Positions 55,193 to 64,000 of a DNA stretch of 64,000 nucleotides are shown in pieces (within the stretch, counting starts at the first letter, position 1; every line of letters begins with the position of its first letter). The position numbers and the translations under genes are program-made. The notes under the pieces were generated by a model. It saw only the letters and a list, made by a program, of their open reading frames with translations. It made no database searches and was not told the DNA's origin. The stretch comes from Pseudomonadota bacterium (GTDB lineage: Bacteria; Pseudomonadota; Gammaproteobacteria; Steroidobacterales; Steroidobacteraceae), in contig JANXOV010000028.1 of NCBI GenBank assembly GCA_025357635.1, positions 1 through 64,000 of the forward strand. Direction: 5' to 3'.

Positions 55193-56425
55193 ATGCGGTT
55201 TCTCGTCGTCGCGGTGAGCGAGGCGCACCGCATGCTGGTGCGCAAACACATCGAGATCCAATGGCCCGACGCGGCCGTGGTGGATTTCAAGCTCGATGAG
55301 GATGCGCCGTTTCCGCCGGGCTTCGCCGCCGCGGGCCACGACGCTGTCGTCATCGTCGCCGACCCGGCGCGGCAGGAGCGAACCGAGAAGCTTGTGCAGG
55401 ACTACTCCAGCCGCCCCGAGTTTGCGCCGCTGGTCTATGCGGTGCTCGGCGATGCGCCCAGCCCTCAACCTGCCACGAATCACCGGGTGCACAGGCTCTA
55501 CTTCCGCAAGATCAACCACCTGGAACTGGTCATGGCGTTGGAACGCGCCTCGAATGAACACCGTCATCAGCTGGCGAGCCAGCGGGGTCAGCGCGCGGCC
55601 GACAAGCGCTATCAGTTCGGCGACCTGACCATCCGCGGGCATCGCTGCCTGAGCAAGTTGGGGGCCGGCGGCATGTGCAGCGTATATCTGGCCGAAAGCG
55701 AGCGCGCCGGCCGCGTGGTTGTTTTGAAGGTGTTCAGCCAGGTGCCGGACGTTTCCGAACGCATCATCGGGTTCGACCGGTTCTTGCAGGAATACGAGAT
55801 CGTCGCCGGGCTGAATCACGCCAACATCGTGCGCATTTACGATCTGGGCGTGGCGGATGACCATGCCTATATAGCGATGGAACACTTTGCCTACGGGGAT
55901 CTGCGCCAGCGCATGAAGGCGCCGCTCTCGCCCGAAACCGCGCTGTGGTATGTGAAGAAGATCGCAAGCGCGCTCGAGGCCGTCCACGCGGTCGGCATTT
56001 TGCATCGCGATCTCAAGCCGGCCAACATCATGCTGCGCGGCGACGGCTCGCCGTGTCTGATCGATTTTGGATTGGCCAAGGCGCAGGACACCGACACCGA
56101 GCTTACCGGCGCGCGCGAGATCTTCGGCACCCCGTATTACATGAGCCCTGAGCAAGGGCATGCGGAGGCAGTGGACGAGCGCAGCGACTTGTACGGTCTT
56201 GGCGTCATTTTCTATGAAATGCTGGTGGGCAAGAAACCGTATCTGGGCGCTTCGGCCATGGAAGTGATCTACAAGCACAAGCGCTCTGCGCTGCCACCGA
56301 TCGCCCCCGAGTTGCAGCGCTATGAACCGATTCTGCAGCGGCTGCTGGCCAAGTCGCCGGCCGAGCGCTTTCAGAGCGCGCGTGCACTGCTCGACGCCAT
56401 CGACGCACTGCCGGAGCCGGCCTGA
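55193..56425 (+). CDS. Serine/threonine protein kinase with N-terminal pseudo-receiver
   Basis: A 410-residue protein. Residues 1-120 look like a response-regulator receiver, but the phosphorylatable Asp is missing (AVVIVADP in its place) while the Lys of FRKIN remains. The kinase domain (about 150-410) is complete: GAGGMCSVY, Lys179, HRDLKPAN (271-278) and DFG (291-293). It should phosphorylate proteins in a way controlled by the N-domain rather than by phosphotransfer. The GTG 55187 two codons upstream could also be used. The miaE gene starts one base after its stop; targets are unknown. Confidence 0.88.
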   Translation: MRFLVVAVSEAHRMLVRKHIEIQWPDAAVVDFKLDEDAPFPPGFAAAGHDAVVIVADPARQERTEKLVQDYSSRPEFAPLVYAVLGDAPSPQPATNHRVHRLYFRKINHLELVMALERASNEHRHQLASQRGQRAADKRYQFGDLTIRGHRCLSKLGAGGMCSVYLAESERAGRVVVLKVFSQVPDVSERIIGFDRFLQEYEIVAGLNHANIVRIYDLGVADDHAYIAMEHFAYGDLRQRMKAPLSPETALWYVKKIASALEAVHAVGILHRDLKPANIMLRGDGSPCLIDFGLAKAQDTDTELTGAREIFGTPYYMSPEQGHAEAVDERSDLYGLGVIFYEMLVGKKPYLGASAMEVIYKHKRSALPPIAPELQRYEPILQRLLAKSPAERFQSARALLDAIDALPEPA

Positions 56426-56426
56426 A

Positions 56427-57074
56427 ATGAGCGCGGACGCTTTGCTGCTGGCGGCGACGCCGGCCGCGTGGGTGGCGCAGGCATGCGCCAACCTCGAGGT
56501 GCTGCTCATCGATCACGCCAACTGTGAAAAGAAGGCGGCCTCCACGGCGCTTGCGTTCATGTTCGCCTATGCCGAAGACTTGTATCTCACCGACCGGCTC
56601 TCACGGCTGGCGCGCGAAGAACTGCGTCACTACGAACAGGTGGCCCGATTGATGCGCGCGCTCAAGGTGACGCCACGACGGCTCGCGCCCGGGCGCTACG
56701 CCGAAAGGCTGCGCCGCGCGGTGGCGGGCACGGAGCCGCAGCGCCAACTGGATCTGATGATCTGCGGCGCCTTCATCGAAGCCCGGTCCTGCGAACGATT
56801 TGAATTGCTGGCGCAGGCGGTGCCCGCACCGGTGGGCCCGTTGTTTGACTCGCTGCACGCCGCGGAGGCGCGTCATCGCGGGCTGTACCTGGATCTGGCG
56901 GCTCGCGCCGCGCAGCGCAGCGGCCTGGACCTGCAGCAGCGCATCGCCTGCTTTGCGCCCCTTGAAGCGCAGCTGATCAGCGAACCCGATCCGCTGTTCC
57001 GGTTTCATTCCGGAGCGCCGCCGGCCGGATGCCCGGCTCAGCTCGTGGGCGAATCCAAGGTCCCCAACTCGTAG
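56427..57074 (+). CDS. miaE: tRNA-(ms2io6A) hydroxylase MiaE
   Basis: A 215-residue diiron protein. Ligand-bearing segments include LEVLLIDHANCEKKAA (Glu/His), EELRHYEQV (ExxH), EARSCERF and EARHRGLY. It hydroxylates the isopentenyl group of ms2i6A37 in tRNA. The ATG lies one base after the kinase stop. It converges with lpxH with a 37-base overlap, so the C-terminal tail may be variable. Confidence 0.9.
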   Translation: MSADALLLAATPAAWVAQACANLEVLLIDHANCEKKAASTALAFMFAYAEDLYLTDRLSRLAREELRHYEQVARLMRALKVTPRRLAPGRYAERLRRAVAGTEPQRQLDLMICGAFIEARSCERFELLAQAVPAPVGPLFDSLHAAEARHRGLYLDLAARAAQRSGLDLQQRIACFAPLEAQLISEPDPLFRFHSGAPPAGCPAQLVGESKVPNS

Positions 57075-57769
57075 CCGGCCGCGCGCCAGCGCAGTACGCT
57101 GCCGTGCTCGTACCAGTCGCCGAGTACAATGCGCGTACAGGCGCGTCCATCGACCTGGAACGAATGCACGCCCGGCCGGTGGGTGTGGCCGTGCAACAAG
57201 CAATGCATCCCGGACTCGCGCAGCGCGATCTCCACGCTCGTCTGATTGGCATCCACGATGGTGTATTCGAGTCCGGCCATATGCGCCTGGCTTCCCGCGC
57301 GCGCAGCCTCCGCCAGCGCCCGTCGCTGTGCAACCGACAAAGCGAGAAAGCGCTGCTGCCAGCCCGGGTCGCGCACTGTGGCGCGCAGCCGCTGATAGGA
57401 GCGGTCATCGGTGCACAGCGCATCGCCGTGCATCACCAGCACCTGCCTGCCATACAGCGTCAGAATCACCGGGTCAGGCAGGAGGTGCGCGCCTGTGGCG
57501 GCGCAAAAGCGGGCGCCGATCAGAAAATCGCGGTTGCCATGCATGATGAAACAAGCCACGCCACCGGTGCTGAGCGCGCGCAGCGCCTCGATCACCCGTT
57601 GCTGATCGGAATCGGGATCGTCATCGCCCACCCATGATTCGAACAGATCGCCCAGGATGTAGAGGGCATCGGCATCGGCGGCCTCGCCGCGCAGAAACCC
57701 CAGAAAGCGCTGGGTGATGAGCGGATGACTTGCATCGATGTGCAGGTCCGAAATGAATAGCGTGGTCAC
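57038..57769 (-). CDS. lpxH: UDP-2,3-diacylglucosamine pyrophosphatase LpxH
   Basis: A 243-residue calcineurin-like phosphoesterase. Metal ligands appear in ISDLHID, GDLFESW, GNRDFL, MHGD and HGHTHRPGVH. It cleaves UDP-diacylglucosamine to lipid X, an early lipid A step at the inner membrane. It lies 4 bases after the cyclophilin gene and on the same strand. Confidence 0.95.
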   Translation of the reverse strand: MTTLFISDLHIDASHPLITQRFLGFLRGEAADADALYILGDLFESWVGDDDPDSDQQRVIEALRALSTGGVACFIMHGNRDFLIGARFCAATGAHLLPDPVILTLYGRQVLVMHGDALCTDDRSYQRLRATVRDPGWQQRFLALSVAQRRALAEAARAGSQAHMAGLEYTIVDANQTSVEIALRESGMHCLLHGHTHRPGVHSFQVDGRACTRIVLGDWYEHGSVLRWRAAGYELGTLDSPTS

Positions 57770-57773
57770 GAGA

Positions 57774-58412
57774 TTAAGGTGAGGCGTGCTCCGTCATGCG
57801 TTCGATCTTTTCGATCATGATGGGTTTCAATGGCGCATCTTCCTTGAAAGCGCCGCGCGCACCTGTCGCGACGTTGCCGATCTGGTCGACAACGTCCATG
57901 CCTTCGGCGATCCGTCCGAACACGGCGTATCCCCAGCGGCTGGCGTTGGGATCCAGCGCGCCGTTGTCGCCCAGATTGACGTAGAACTGGCAGTCTCCGC
58001 CGTGCGGATCCTGCGCGCGCGCCAGGCCCACGCTGCCGCGCGAATTGCCCAGGCCGTTGCCCGCTTCGTTGACGACTTTATGCGGTGCCGCCTTCAGCTT
58101 GTAGGCGGTGTCGTAGCCGCCGCCCTGAACGACGAAGTTGGCGATGACCCGGTGAAAAACAGTGCCGGCGTATTGTCCCTCGTCAACGTACTTCAAAAAA
58201 TTTGCAACCGTCAGCGGGGCGCGCTCGGCATTGAGCTCGATCACGAAGATGCCAACGTTGGTGGTGACGCGGACCTTTGAATTGCCGGCGGGAACGGCGA
58301 GGGGGGCGGGTGCCGGCACAGTCGGCTTGGATGCGGCGGCAGGCTCATCAGCCCGGGCGCAGGTCAATCCGGCAATGCAGAGGAGGCTCAAGGCATAGAT
58401 CGCGTGCTTCAT
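57774..58412 (-). CDS. ppiA: Periplasmic peptidyl-prolyl cis-trans isomerase (cyclophilin)
   Basis: A 212-residue protein. A signal peptide ends near residue 21 (GLTCARA). The cyclophilin domain has TVFHRVIANFVVQGGG and FYVNLGDNGALD, with the Arg of FHRVI preserved. It speeds proline isomerisation, probably in the periplasm. It is divergent from gltX over only 38 bases, in which TAGAAT ends 8 bases before its ATG. lpxH follows at once. Confidence 0.88.
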   Translation of the reverse strand: MKHAIYALSLLCIAGLTCARADEPAAASKPTVPAPAPLAVPAGNSKVRVTTNVGIFVIELNAERAPLTVANFLKYVDEGQYAGTVFHRVIANFVVQGGGYDTAYKLKAAPHKVVNEAGNGLGNSRGSVGLARAQDPHGGDCQFYVNLGDNGALDPNASRWGYAVFGRIAEGMDVVDQIGNVATGARGAFKEDAPLKPIMIEKIERMTEHASP

Positions 58413-58450
58413 GCTTTGGGATTCTACTCGAATGGGTACAATGGTGAGTC
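58413..58450. promoter_or_regulatory. Compact divergent promoter region between ppiA and gltX
   Basis: Within 38 bases there are TACAAT (58437-58442) on the plus strand, 8 bases from the gltX ATG, and TAGAAT on the minus strand, 8 bases from the ppiA ATG. If used, both mRNAs would be leaderless. The -35 boxes are weak (TTGGGA at 15-base spacing for gltX). Confidence 0.45.
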
Positions 58451-59854
58451 ATGTTGTCCACCGTAAATACACGTTTCGCGCCCAGTCCCACCGGCTCCTT
58501 GCATCTGGGCAATGCCCGGACCGCGTTTTTCAGCTATTTGTGGGCTAGAAAAGCCGGCGGGCGCTTCGTGCTGCGCATCGAAGACACCGATGTCGAGCGC
58601 AGCCAGGACCGGTTCCGGGTCGAGTTGCTGTCTGACCTGAAATGGCTGGGATTGGACTGGGATGAGGGCCCCGACATCGGCGGACCCGCTGCGCCGTATT
58701 TGCAGTCCCAGCGCAGCGAGTTGTATCGGGCGCTGTTCCATCGACTGGAATCCGAACAGCGAGCCTATCCTTGCTATTGCACGCCCGAGGATCTGGAGCT
58801 GTCGCGTAAATTGCAGCGAATGGCGGGGCAGCCTCCGCGCTATGCCGGCACCTGCCGGCACTTGTCCGCCGCGCAGCGCTCGGAGCACGAGTCGCGCGGC
58901 CTGCGTGCGACGCTGCGTTTCAAGGTGCCCGACGATGCGCTCGTCGAGTTCACGGATCTGGTGCACGGAGCGCAGCGTTTCGCTTCTGCGGATATCGGCG
59001 ATTTCATCGTGCGTCGCGAGGACGGAACGCCTTCGTTTTTTTTCTGCAATGCCGTGGACGACGCGGTGATGGGCATCACCCATGTGCTGCGCGGGGACGA
59101 TCACCTCACCAACACGCCGCGCCAATTGATGGTGCTCGACGCGCTGGGTCTGCGCCGGCCTCAGTACGGCCACGTGGGTCTGCTGATGGGCGCCGATGGC
59201 ACGCCCTTGTCCAAGCGGCATGGCAGCACCAGCGTGCGCGACTTTCGCGAGCGAGGGTTTCTGCCTGAGGCCGTTCTGAATCATTTGTTTCATCTCGGCC
59301 ACACTAGCGACGTGGATTCCTGGCTGCGGCGCGAGGCGATGCCCGGGCATTTCCGCCCCGATCACCTGGGCCGCGCGTCCACGCGTTTCGATGAGAGTCA
59401 ACTGGTTCACTGGCAGAAGGAGTCATTGCAGCGGGCCTCCACGCTGCAGGTGCGCGAGTGGCTGGCTCCATCCCTTCCCGCGCCGCCGGCTCACCTGGAC
59501 CTGGATGCCTTCGTGGAACTGGTGCGGCATAACGTGGTGCTGCCCGCTGATGCCGCGCCCTGGGCTGCCGCACTCTACGGTCAGATCGCGCCGCTGGATG
59601 ACGCTGCGCGCAGCGTCGTGGATGGCGCAGGCAGCGCATTTTTCAGCGCGGCACTGGAGGCCTACGACCAGTCCAACGGCGACTGGAAAACGATGACCAA
59701 GTCTCTGAAGCAAGCCACCGGCAAGAGCGGCGTCAGTTTGTTCATGCCGCTGCGCCTGGCGCTCACCGGCCAGTCGCATGGACCCGAACTCGCCCCGCTG
59801 CTGCGGCTGATGCCGCAGGCCCTGGCCCGCGCGCGACTGCAATCGCATGCTTAA
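58451..59854 (+). CDS. gltX: Glutamyl-tRNA synthetase
   Basis: A 467-residue class I synthetase. The HIGH motif is [12 protein letters not shown] and the KMSKS-like is LSKRHGS. Zinc-type Cys residues are in CYCTPEDLE and CRHLS. It charges tRNA-Glu. The stop overlaps the cysS start by 8 bases, so the two are coupled. No clear ribosome site precedes the ATG; GGTGAG is only two bases away. Confidence 0.97.
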   Translation: MLSTVNTRFAPSPTGSLHLGNARTAFFSYLWARKAGGRFVLRIEDTDVERSQDRFRVELLSDLKWLGLDWDEGPDIGGPAAPYLQSQRSELYRALFHRLESEQRAYPCYCTPEDLELSRKLQRMAGQPPRYAGTCRHLSAAQRSEHESRGLRATLRFKVPDDALVEFTDLVHGAQRFASADIGDFIVRREDGTPSFFFCNAVDDAVMGITHVLRGDDHLTNTPRQLMVLDALGLRRPQYGHVGLLMGADGTPLSKRHGSTSVRDFRERGFLPEAVLNHLFHLGHTSDVDSWLRREAMPGHFRPDHLGRASTRFDESQLVHWQKESLQRASTLQVREWLAPSLPAPPAHLDLDAFVELVRHNVVLPADAAPWAAALYGQIAPLDDAARSVVDGAGSAFFSAALEAYDQSNGDWKTMTKSLKQATGKSGVSLFMPLRLALTGQSHGPELAPLLRLMPQALARARLQSHA

Positions 59855-61235
59855 GATCCACAATTCTCTCGGTGGCCAGAAAGAGGTCTTTGTGCCGATC
59901 CGGCCGGGCGAAGTGCGCATGTACGTGTGCGGCATCACCGTCTATGACTACATTCACCTCGGCCATGCACGCATGCTCAGCGTGTTCGATCTGGTGCAGC
60001 GCTATCTGCGCTACAGCGGCTATCGCGTCACCTTCGTGCGCAACATCACCGACATTGATGACAAGATCATCACGCGCGCGGCCGCGCTCAAGGAGTCGTG
60101 GAGCGATCTGGCCGAGCGCTTCATCGAAGCCATGAACGTGGACTGCGAACGGCTGGGACTGCAGCAGCCCGATCACGAGCCGCGCGCCACGCAGCACATC
60201 ACGCAGATCATTGAAATAACCCAGGCGTTGGTGGCCAAGGGTATGGCCTATGTGGCGGGCAACGGCGATGTGCTTTTCGCCGTGCGCAAGTTTCCCGCCT
60301 ATGGTCTTCTGTCCGGAAAAGACATCGAGGATCTTCGCTCAGGCGCGCGTGTGCAGGTTGACGCCGGCAAGAACGATCCTCTGGATTTCGTCCTGTGGAA
60401 ACCGGCCAAGCCGGGCGAACCCGCCTGGGACTCGCCCTGGGGGGCCGGCCGGCCCGGCTGGCACATCGAGTGCTCGGCCATGTCCATGCAGGTACTGGGG
60501 CCGCATTTCGACATCCACGGCGGCGGCATGGATCTGAAATTTCCACACCATGAAAATGAAATCGCCCAGTCCTGCGGCGCCTGCGACACGAAGTTCGTCA
60601 ACGTCTGGATGCACAACGGTTTCGTGCGCATCAATGATGAAAAAATGTCCAAGTCGCTGCACAATTTTTTCACCGTGCGCGACGTCTTGGATACGCTGCG
60701 CGATCCGGAAGTGATGCGGCTGTTCCTGCTCAGCAGCCACTATCGCGGGCCCATCAACTACTCACAGGCGCAGCTGGATCAGGCGGATGAGACGCTGCTG
60801 GGCTTCTATCGCGCCCTGCAGGATGCGCCTGCGGGCGGCACGCCGAGCGCGGCGGTGTTGGCGCAGTTTCGTGAAGCCATGGACGATGATTTCAACACGC
60901 CAGAGGCGCTGGCAGTGGCGCAGGGCGCAGCGCGCGAGTTGAATGCCGCCAAGGCGCGCGGCGAGGAGGCTGCCGCGCAAGCCGGCGCAGCCAGTCTGCG
61001 CGCCATCGGTGCGGTGCTGGGCCTGTTCCAGCAGGATCCGCACGACTACCTCAAACGCGGTTTGAAATCCGGCTCACTGGCCGATGCCGATATCGACGTG
61101 CTGCTGAAACAGCGCCGCGCAGCGCGTCAAGCCAGGGACTTCGCCTTGAGCGACAAGATCCGTGACCAGCTCGCCGCGGCAGGTGTGCTGCTCGAGGACA
61201 AGCCAGGTGGGGCGACACAGTGGCGCCGCGCCTGA
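59847..61235 (+). CDS. cysS: Cysteinyl-tRNA synthetase
   Basis: A 462-residue class I synthetase. The HIGH motif is YIHLGHAR and KMSKS is intact ([10 protein letters not shown]). Zinc ligands lie in the Cys of [19 protein letters not shown] and the FPHHENE region. It charges tRNA-Cys. The start lies inside gltX. It converges with the small His-rich gene (10 bases). Confidence 0.97.
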   Translation: MLKIHNSLGGQKEVFVPIRPGEVRMYVCGITVYDYIHLGHARMLSVFDLVQRYLRYSGYRVTFVRNITDIDDKIITRAAALKESWSDLAERFIEAMNVDCERLGLQQPDHEPRATQHITQIIEITQALVAKGMAYVAGNGDVLFAVRKFPAYGLLSGKDIEDLRSGARVQVDAGKNDPLDFVLWKPAKPGEPAWDSPWGAGRPGWHIECSAMSMQVLGPHFDIHGGGMDLKFPHHENEIAQSCGACDTKFVNVWMHNGFVRINDEKMSKSLHNFFTVRDVLDTLRDPEVMRLFLLSSHYRGPINYSQAQLDQADETLLGFYRALQDAPAGGTPSAAVLAQFREAMDDDFNTPEALAVAQGAARELNAAKARGEEAAAQAGAASLRAIGAVLGLFQQDPHDYLKRGLKSGSLADADIDVLLKQRRAARQARDFALSDKIRDQLAAAGVLLEDKPGGATQWRRA

Positions 61236-61245
61236 GCGCGCTGCG

Positions 61246-61644
61246 CTAGCCGTGCATGCGATCGTCCGCTTTGAAGAACTTGCGCGCGTGCGCCACCAGT
61301 TCGCCGTCGCTCGGATGATCCAGCGTTTCGATGCCGGATATGCGCTTGGCGATGTCCGGGTGCGCATGATTGATGTAGGTGACCAGTTCGGTCTTGGCCG
61401 TGGACGGCCCCGTGATCAGAATCGCGCCGGCGTCCGCCAGGGCATGCGAGACGCTTTTCAGAAATTCCTTGTCGACGCTTGCGTGGCCGCTGTCGCGCGC
61501 GTTCGCCCGGTGGTGCAGATGCTGATGCGGATGGGTGCTGGGAATTTTCTGCAGATCCGATTCGGTGGCGTTGAGATGGAACACCTTGGCCTGGCTGTGA
61601 TCTATCCAGACGAGTGCGTGAAAGTGGTGGCTGGCGTTTGGCAT
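61246..61644 (-). CDS. Conserved His-rich protein of unknown function (annotated elsewhere as translational machinery protein)
   Basis: A 132-residue protein. It begins HFHALVWIDHSQAKVFHLNA and carries a cluster of His residues (HPHQHLHH, about 38-45). A second block is AILITGPSTAKTELVTYI, and it ends GELVAHARKFFKADDRM. It resembles small bacterial proteins given the label translational machinery protein, with a fold related to the eRF1/Pelota central domain. I know of no tested function. It has no signal or membrane segment. It is divergent from the NSS transporter (170 bases). Confidence 0.65.
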   Translation of the reverse strand: MPNASHHFHALVWIDHSQAKVFHLNATESDLQKIPSTHPHQHLHHRANARDSGHASVDKEFLKSVSHALADAGAILITGPSTAKTELVTYINHAHPDIAKRISGIETLDHPSDGELVAHARKFFKADDRMHG

Positions 61645-61814
61645 GGTGCGCTCAAGTTGGAGTTGACGGGTGTTTCACTTGTACTGCAGCGCGCTGCGCG
61701 CCTCAATGCGGGGAAGTACAGTATCGACATTCGACGCGGGTTTGTGGTCAGTCGGTCTATACTTGCCAAGCGCATCCTATGCGCCATGCGCACACTCCCG
61801 GGGAAAAATGCCTG

Positions 61815-63182
61815 ATGCCATCACACGAAAAGCCCCAGTGGACCTCCAGCATCGCCTTTTACCTTGCCACGGTTGGCGCCTCGGTGGGCCTGGGCAGCAT
61901 CTGGCGGTTCCCTTATCTGGCCGGCAGCAGTGGCGGCAGCGCGTTCATCTTTGTTTTCGTCCTCGCGTGCCTGTTGATTGCCACGCCGTTGCTGGCCGCC
62001 GAGTTTCTGATCGGGCGGCGTTCAGGCCGCAGTCCGCCCGAGGCGGCCGGCGCCGTCGCGGCGCAATCCGGTTTGAGTTCCCGGTGGAACATCATCGGCA
62101 TGTTCGGAACGGTGGCGGCATTCCTCATCATCTCCTATTACACGGTGATCGCCGGCTGGGTGATGGCCTATACCTGGATCTGCGCCAGTGGCGCGCTGGC
62201 GGGCCTGCGTCACGCACAGGTCGTGGCGTTGTGGCATTCCTTCCTGGCCAAACCGTTCACGCTGGCCGCATGGCATGCGGCGTTCATGCTGCTCCTGGGT
62301 GTGATCTCGGCGCGCGGCGTGAATCGCGGGTTGGAACTGGCCAACAAAATTCGCGCTCCGGTGCTCCTCGTATTGATGCTGACACTCGTCGCCTATTCTT
62401 TGAGCGTTGGCGACTGGCGGCGGGGATTGGCGTTCGCGTTCTCGCCGAATTTTTCAGCCATCACGCCAGCGGTGGTGCTGTCCGCGATCGGTCAGGCCTT
62501 TTACGCCACCGGCGTCGGCGCGGCCATGATGCTGGCCTATGGCGCCTATCTGAAACGCGGCACCTCGCTGGCGCGGTCCGCATTGATCATCTCCGGGGCG
62601 ATCTTGCTGGTGTCCTTGATGGCAACGCTGATCGTCTTCCCGCTGGTGTTTCGCTATGGCATGGATCCGGCGCAAGGACCAGATCTGGTGTTCGATGTGC
62701 TGGCGAGCGTATTTGCCGACATGCCCGGCGGACGCGTGGTAGGGACACTGTTCTATCTGTTGCTCGTATTTGCGGCGCTGACGCCCAGTCTGGCCTGCAT
62801 CGAGCCGGTGATCGCGTGGCTGCAGCAGAGGGGTGGCCTGCGGCGCACGCCGGCCGTCACCGTCAGCGTCTTCGCGGCATGGCTGGCAGGCATCGCTTCG
62901 GTGTTGTCGTTCAATCACTGGTCCGGTTGGTTTCCGCTGGATGCGGTGCCTGGATTTCACGGCAAGACGGTTTTCGCCGCGCTCGATCACCTGGCCTCGA
63001 ACATCCTGCTCCCCGCAAGCGCGCTGCTGACCAGTGTGTTCGTCGGCTGGCGCGTGAAGCGCTCCATCGTGGCAGATGAGTTGAGCGAAACCACGCCGCT
63101 CGGCCGCACGCTGATCAGCTGGCTGCTGCGTTACCTGTGCCCGATTGCCATTGCCGCGGTTTGCGTGGCGAATCTGCTCTAG
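61815..63182 (+). CDS. Sodium-dependent amino-acid transporter, NSS/SNF family
   Basis: A 455-residue inner-membrane protein with about 11 helices. The N-terminal signature GASVGLGSIWRFPYLAGSSGGSAF (in two parts) holds the sodium and substrate sites of LeuT-type carriers. The chain has 11 rather than 12 helices by my count, as in several bacterial NSS proteins. The substrate is probably a neutral or aromatic amino acid. ATG 61815 starts MPSHEKPQW. It ends one base from the NRDE gene stop. Confidence 0.88.
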   Translation: MPSHEKPQWTSSIAFYLATVGASVGLGSIWRFPYLAGSSGGSAFIFVFVLACLLIATPLLAAEFLIGRRSGRSPPEAAGAVAAQSGLSSRWNIIGMFGTVAAFLIISYYTVIAGWVMAYTWICASGALAGLRHAQVVALWHSFLAKPFTLAAWHAAFMLLLGVISARGVNRGLELANKIRAPVLLVLMLTLVAYSLSVGDWRRGLAFAFSPNFSAITPAVVLSAIGQAFYATGVGAAMMLAYGAYLKRGTSLARSALIISGAILLVSLMATLIVFPLVFRYGMDPAQGPDLVFDVLASVFADMPGGRVVGTLFYLLLVFAALTPSLACIEPVIAWLQQRGGLRRTPAVTVSVFAAWLAGIASVLSFNHWSGWFPLDAVPGFHGKTVFAALDHLASNILLPASALLTSVFVGWRVKRSIVADELSETTPLGRTLISWLLRYLCPIAIAAVCVANLL

Positions 63183-63183
63183 C

Positions 63184-63975
63184 CTAGGATTCACGCTGAA
63201 ATGGCCGGTCAGGCGGTTCAATCGAAAATTCATGTCTGGCTTCCCCGGCGATCGACCCCTTTGCATCCCAGGTCCATTCGCGAAAGCTGACGCAAGCATC
63301 CGATCTCATCCGGATCACGGTCGAACACCGCGTGCCATAGTCGGCGTCACGGATAAATGCACTGGATAGAAGCCGCTCCCACTCAACGCTTACGCCGGTG
63401 CGAGGCAACTGATCGTCCTGCGCGATCTGCTCATCGCGCAGCAGATGCAGCAGCGCCTCCTCGCCCGGTGAAGCTCGCAGCGCTTCGGTGAGACGGGACT
63501 TGGCCTGTCGAACCTTGGGCCACGGCGTATCGAGCAAATGATTCGACAGTCCATAGATGCCGGGCGAAAGAAAGCGGTACGAATCCGACACGCTTTCGAA
63601 TATCGCCAGTTGAGCGCCGTCGCTGATCAACATGTTGAAGGGCGCAAACCGCGCGCTGTGCTCTCTCAACCACTGCAGCCGGCGCTCGATCGGATCGCTT
63701 GATTCGGCCAATCGGACCACCAGTTCGCCGCGGCTGGGTGCATTGGATTTTCCGCGGCTCGGGTCTCGAAAGTTCGTGAGCGCCGCCATCCGTCCGTCGC
63801 GGGTGACGGCCAGCCAGCTCCCGCCGGCTACTTGGTCACGTCCGGCCAACAACCGCGGATGATCCGGCCACCAATGCGCCGGCGCGCTCGGGCGCGAATG
63901 GAATTCGTCCCGGTTGGCCGCCAGCACCAGGGGGAATTCGGCGTGGACCCGCCAACCGACCAAGATCAGACACAT
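63184..63975 (-). CDS. NRDE (TANGO2-like) family protein
   Basis: A 263-residue Ntn-hydrolase-like protein. The N-terminus MCLILVGWRV puts Cys at position 2, and NRDEFHSRP is the family motif. Human and bacterial relatives (TANGO2, heme transport) have an uncertain activity. It converges with the transporter with a 1-base gap. The start codon is 25 bases from the window end, so any regulation lies outside. The family is usually single-copy and cytosolic. Confidence 0.88.
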   Translation of the reverse strand: MCLILVGWRVHAEFPLVLAANRDEFHSRPSAPAHWWPDHPRLLAGRDQVAGGSWLAVTRDGRMAALTNFRDPSRGKSNAPSRGELVVRLAESSDPIERRLQWLREHSARFAPFNMLISDGAQLAIFESVSDSYRFLSPGIYGLSNHLLDTPWPKVRQAKSRLTEALRASPGEEALLHLLRDEQIAQDDQLPRTGVSVEWERLLSSAFIRDADYGTRCSTVIRMRSDACVSFREWTWDAKGSIAGEARHEFSIEPPDRPFQRES

Positions 63976-64000
63976 CCAGGGGCCTTTTGAGGTGCTGGCT

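Noticed and set aside
53909-56509. Long minus-strand open frame opposite purF and the kinase
   Set aside because: Both sense genes are complete with catalytic motifs, and the antisense product has no family features.

Overview
The window is GC-rich and densely coded, with no gene-free stretch longer than about 220 bases. It looks chromosomal and gammaproteobacterial. The block usg-fimV-truA-accD-folC-dedD-cvpA-purF, the pair prmB-aroC, and genes such as aceK, epmA, rlmKL, sthA and a FimX-like regulator support this. The FimX/FimV pair and composition suggest a Pseudomonas-, Xanthomonas- or Nevskia-like lineage, but the genus cannot be named from sequence alone. I saw no insertion sequence, prophage, CRISPR array, rRNA or tRNA gene.

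Left part (1-28300): polyamine use dominates and is broken up by housekeeping genes. From left to right there are puuB (cut by the window edge), a GntR/FCD regulator and a SpuC-type aminotransferase. Next come a PP-loop ATPase, a degenerate EAL protein, a queuosine-precursor transporter, an OmpA-like protein, a cupin and a glycosyltransferase. A BauA-type aminotransferase is divergent from a PuuR-like regulator, aguB and rlmKL. Then follow puuD-puuA, potFGHI and a trans-sulfuration-type PLP enzyme. After an HDOD gene, sthA faces aceK-icd, and aguA is divergent from icd. Together these genes can import putrescine, make it from agmatine (AguA then AguB), and degrade it by the gamma-glutamyl route (PuuA, PuuB, PuuD) or by transamination (SpuC-type). 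The PuuC-type aldehyde dehydrogenase needed for the glutamylated route is not in the window.

Regulation: two kinds of operator can be seen. A 16-base palindrome lies at the puuB start and upstream of spuC, and is probably read by the GntR protein. A 17-base motif lies at the starts of puuR and puuD and resembles the E. coli PuuR box as I remember it. Several promoters place the -10 hexamer only 7-8 bases before the start codon, which suggests leaderless mRNAs.

Middle part (28300-46100): a surface lipoprotein, a two-partner-like patatin (type Vd) protein, a small conserved protein, parE-parC-GST, a FimX-like protein, efp facing epmA-psd-SCO1, and prmB-aroC-usg.

Right part (46100-64000): fimV, truA, accD, folC, dedD, cvpA, purF, a pseudo-receiver Ser/Thr kinase and miaE. 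These are followed by lpxH and a periplasmic cyclophilin on the other strand, gltX-cysS, a His-rich conserved protein, an NSS transporter and an NRDE/TANGO2-like protein. At least two genes (yhhQ-type transporter and prmB) appear to start at ATC or ATT behind a well-placed Shine-Dalgarno sequence.
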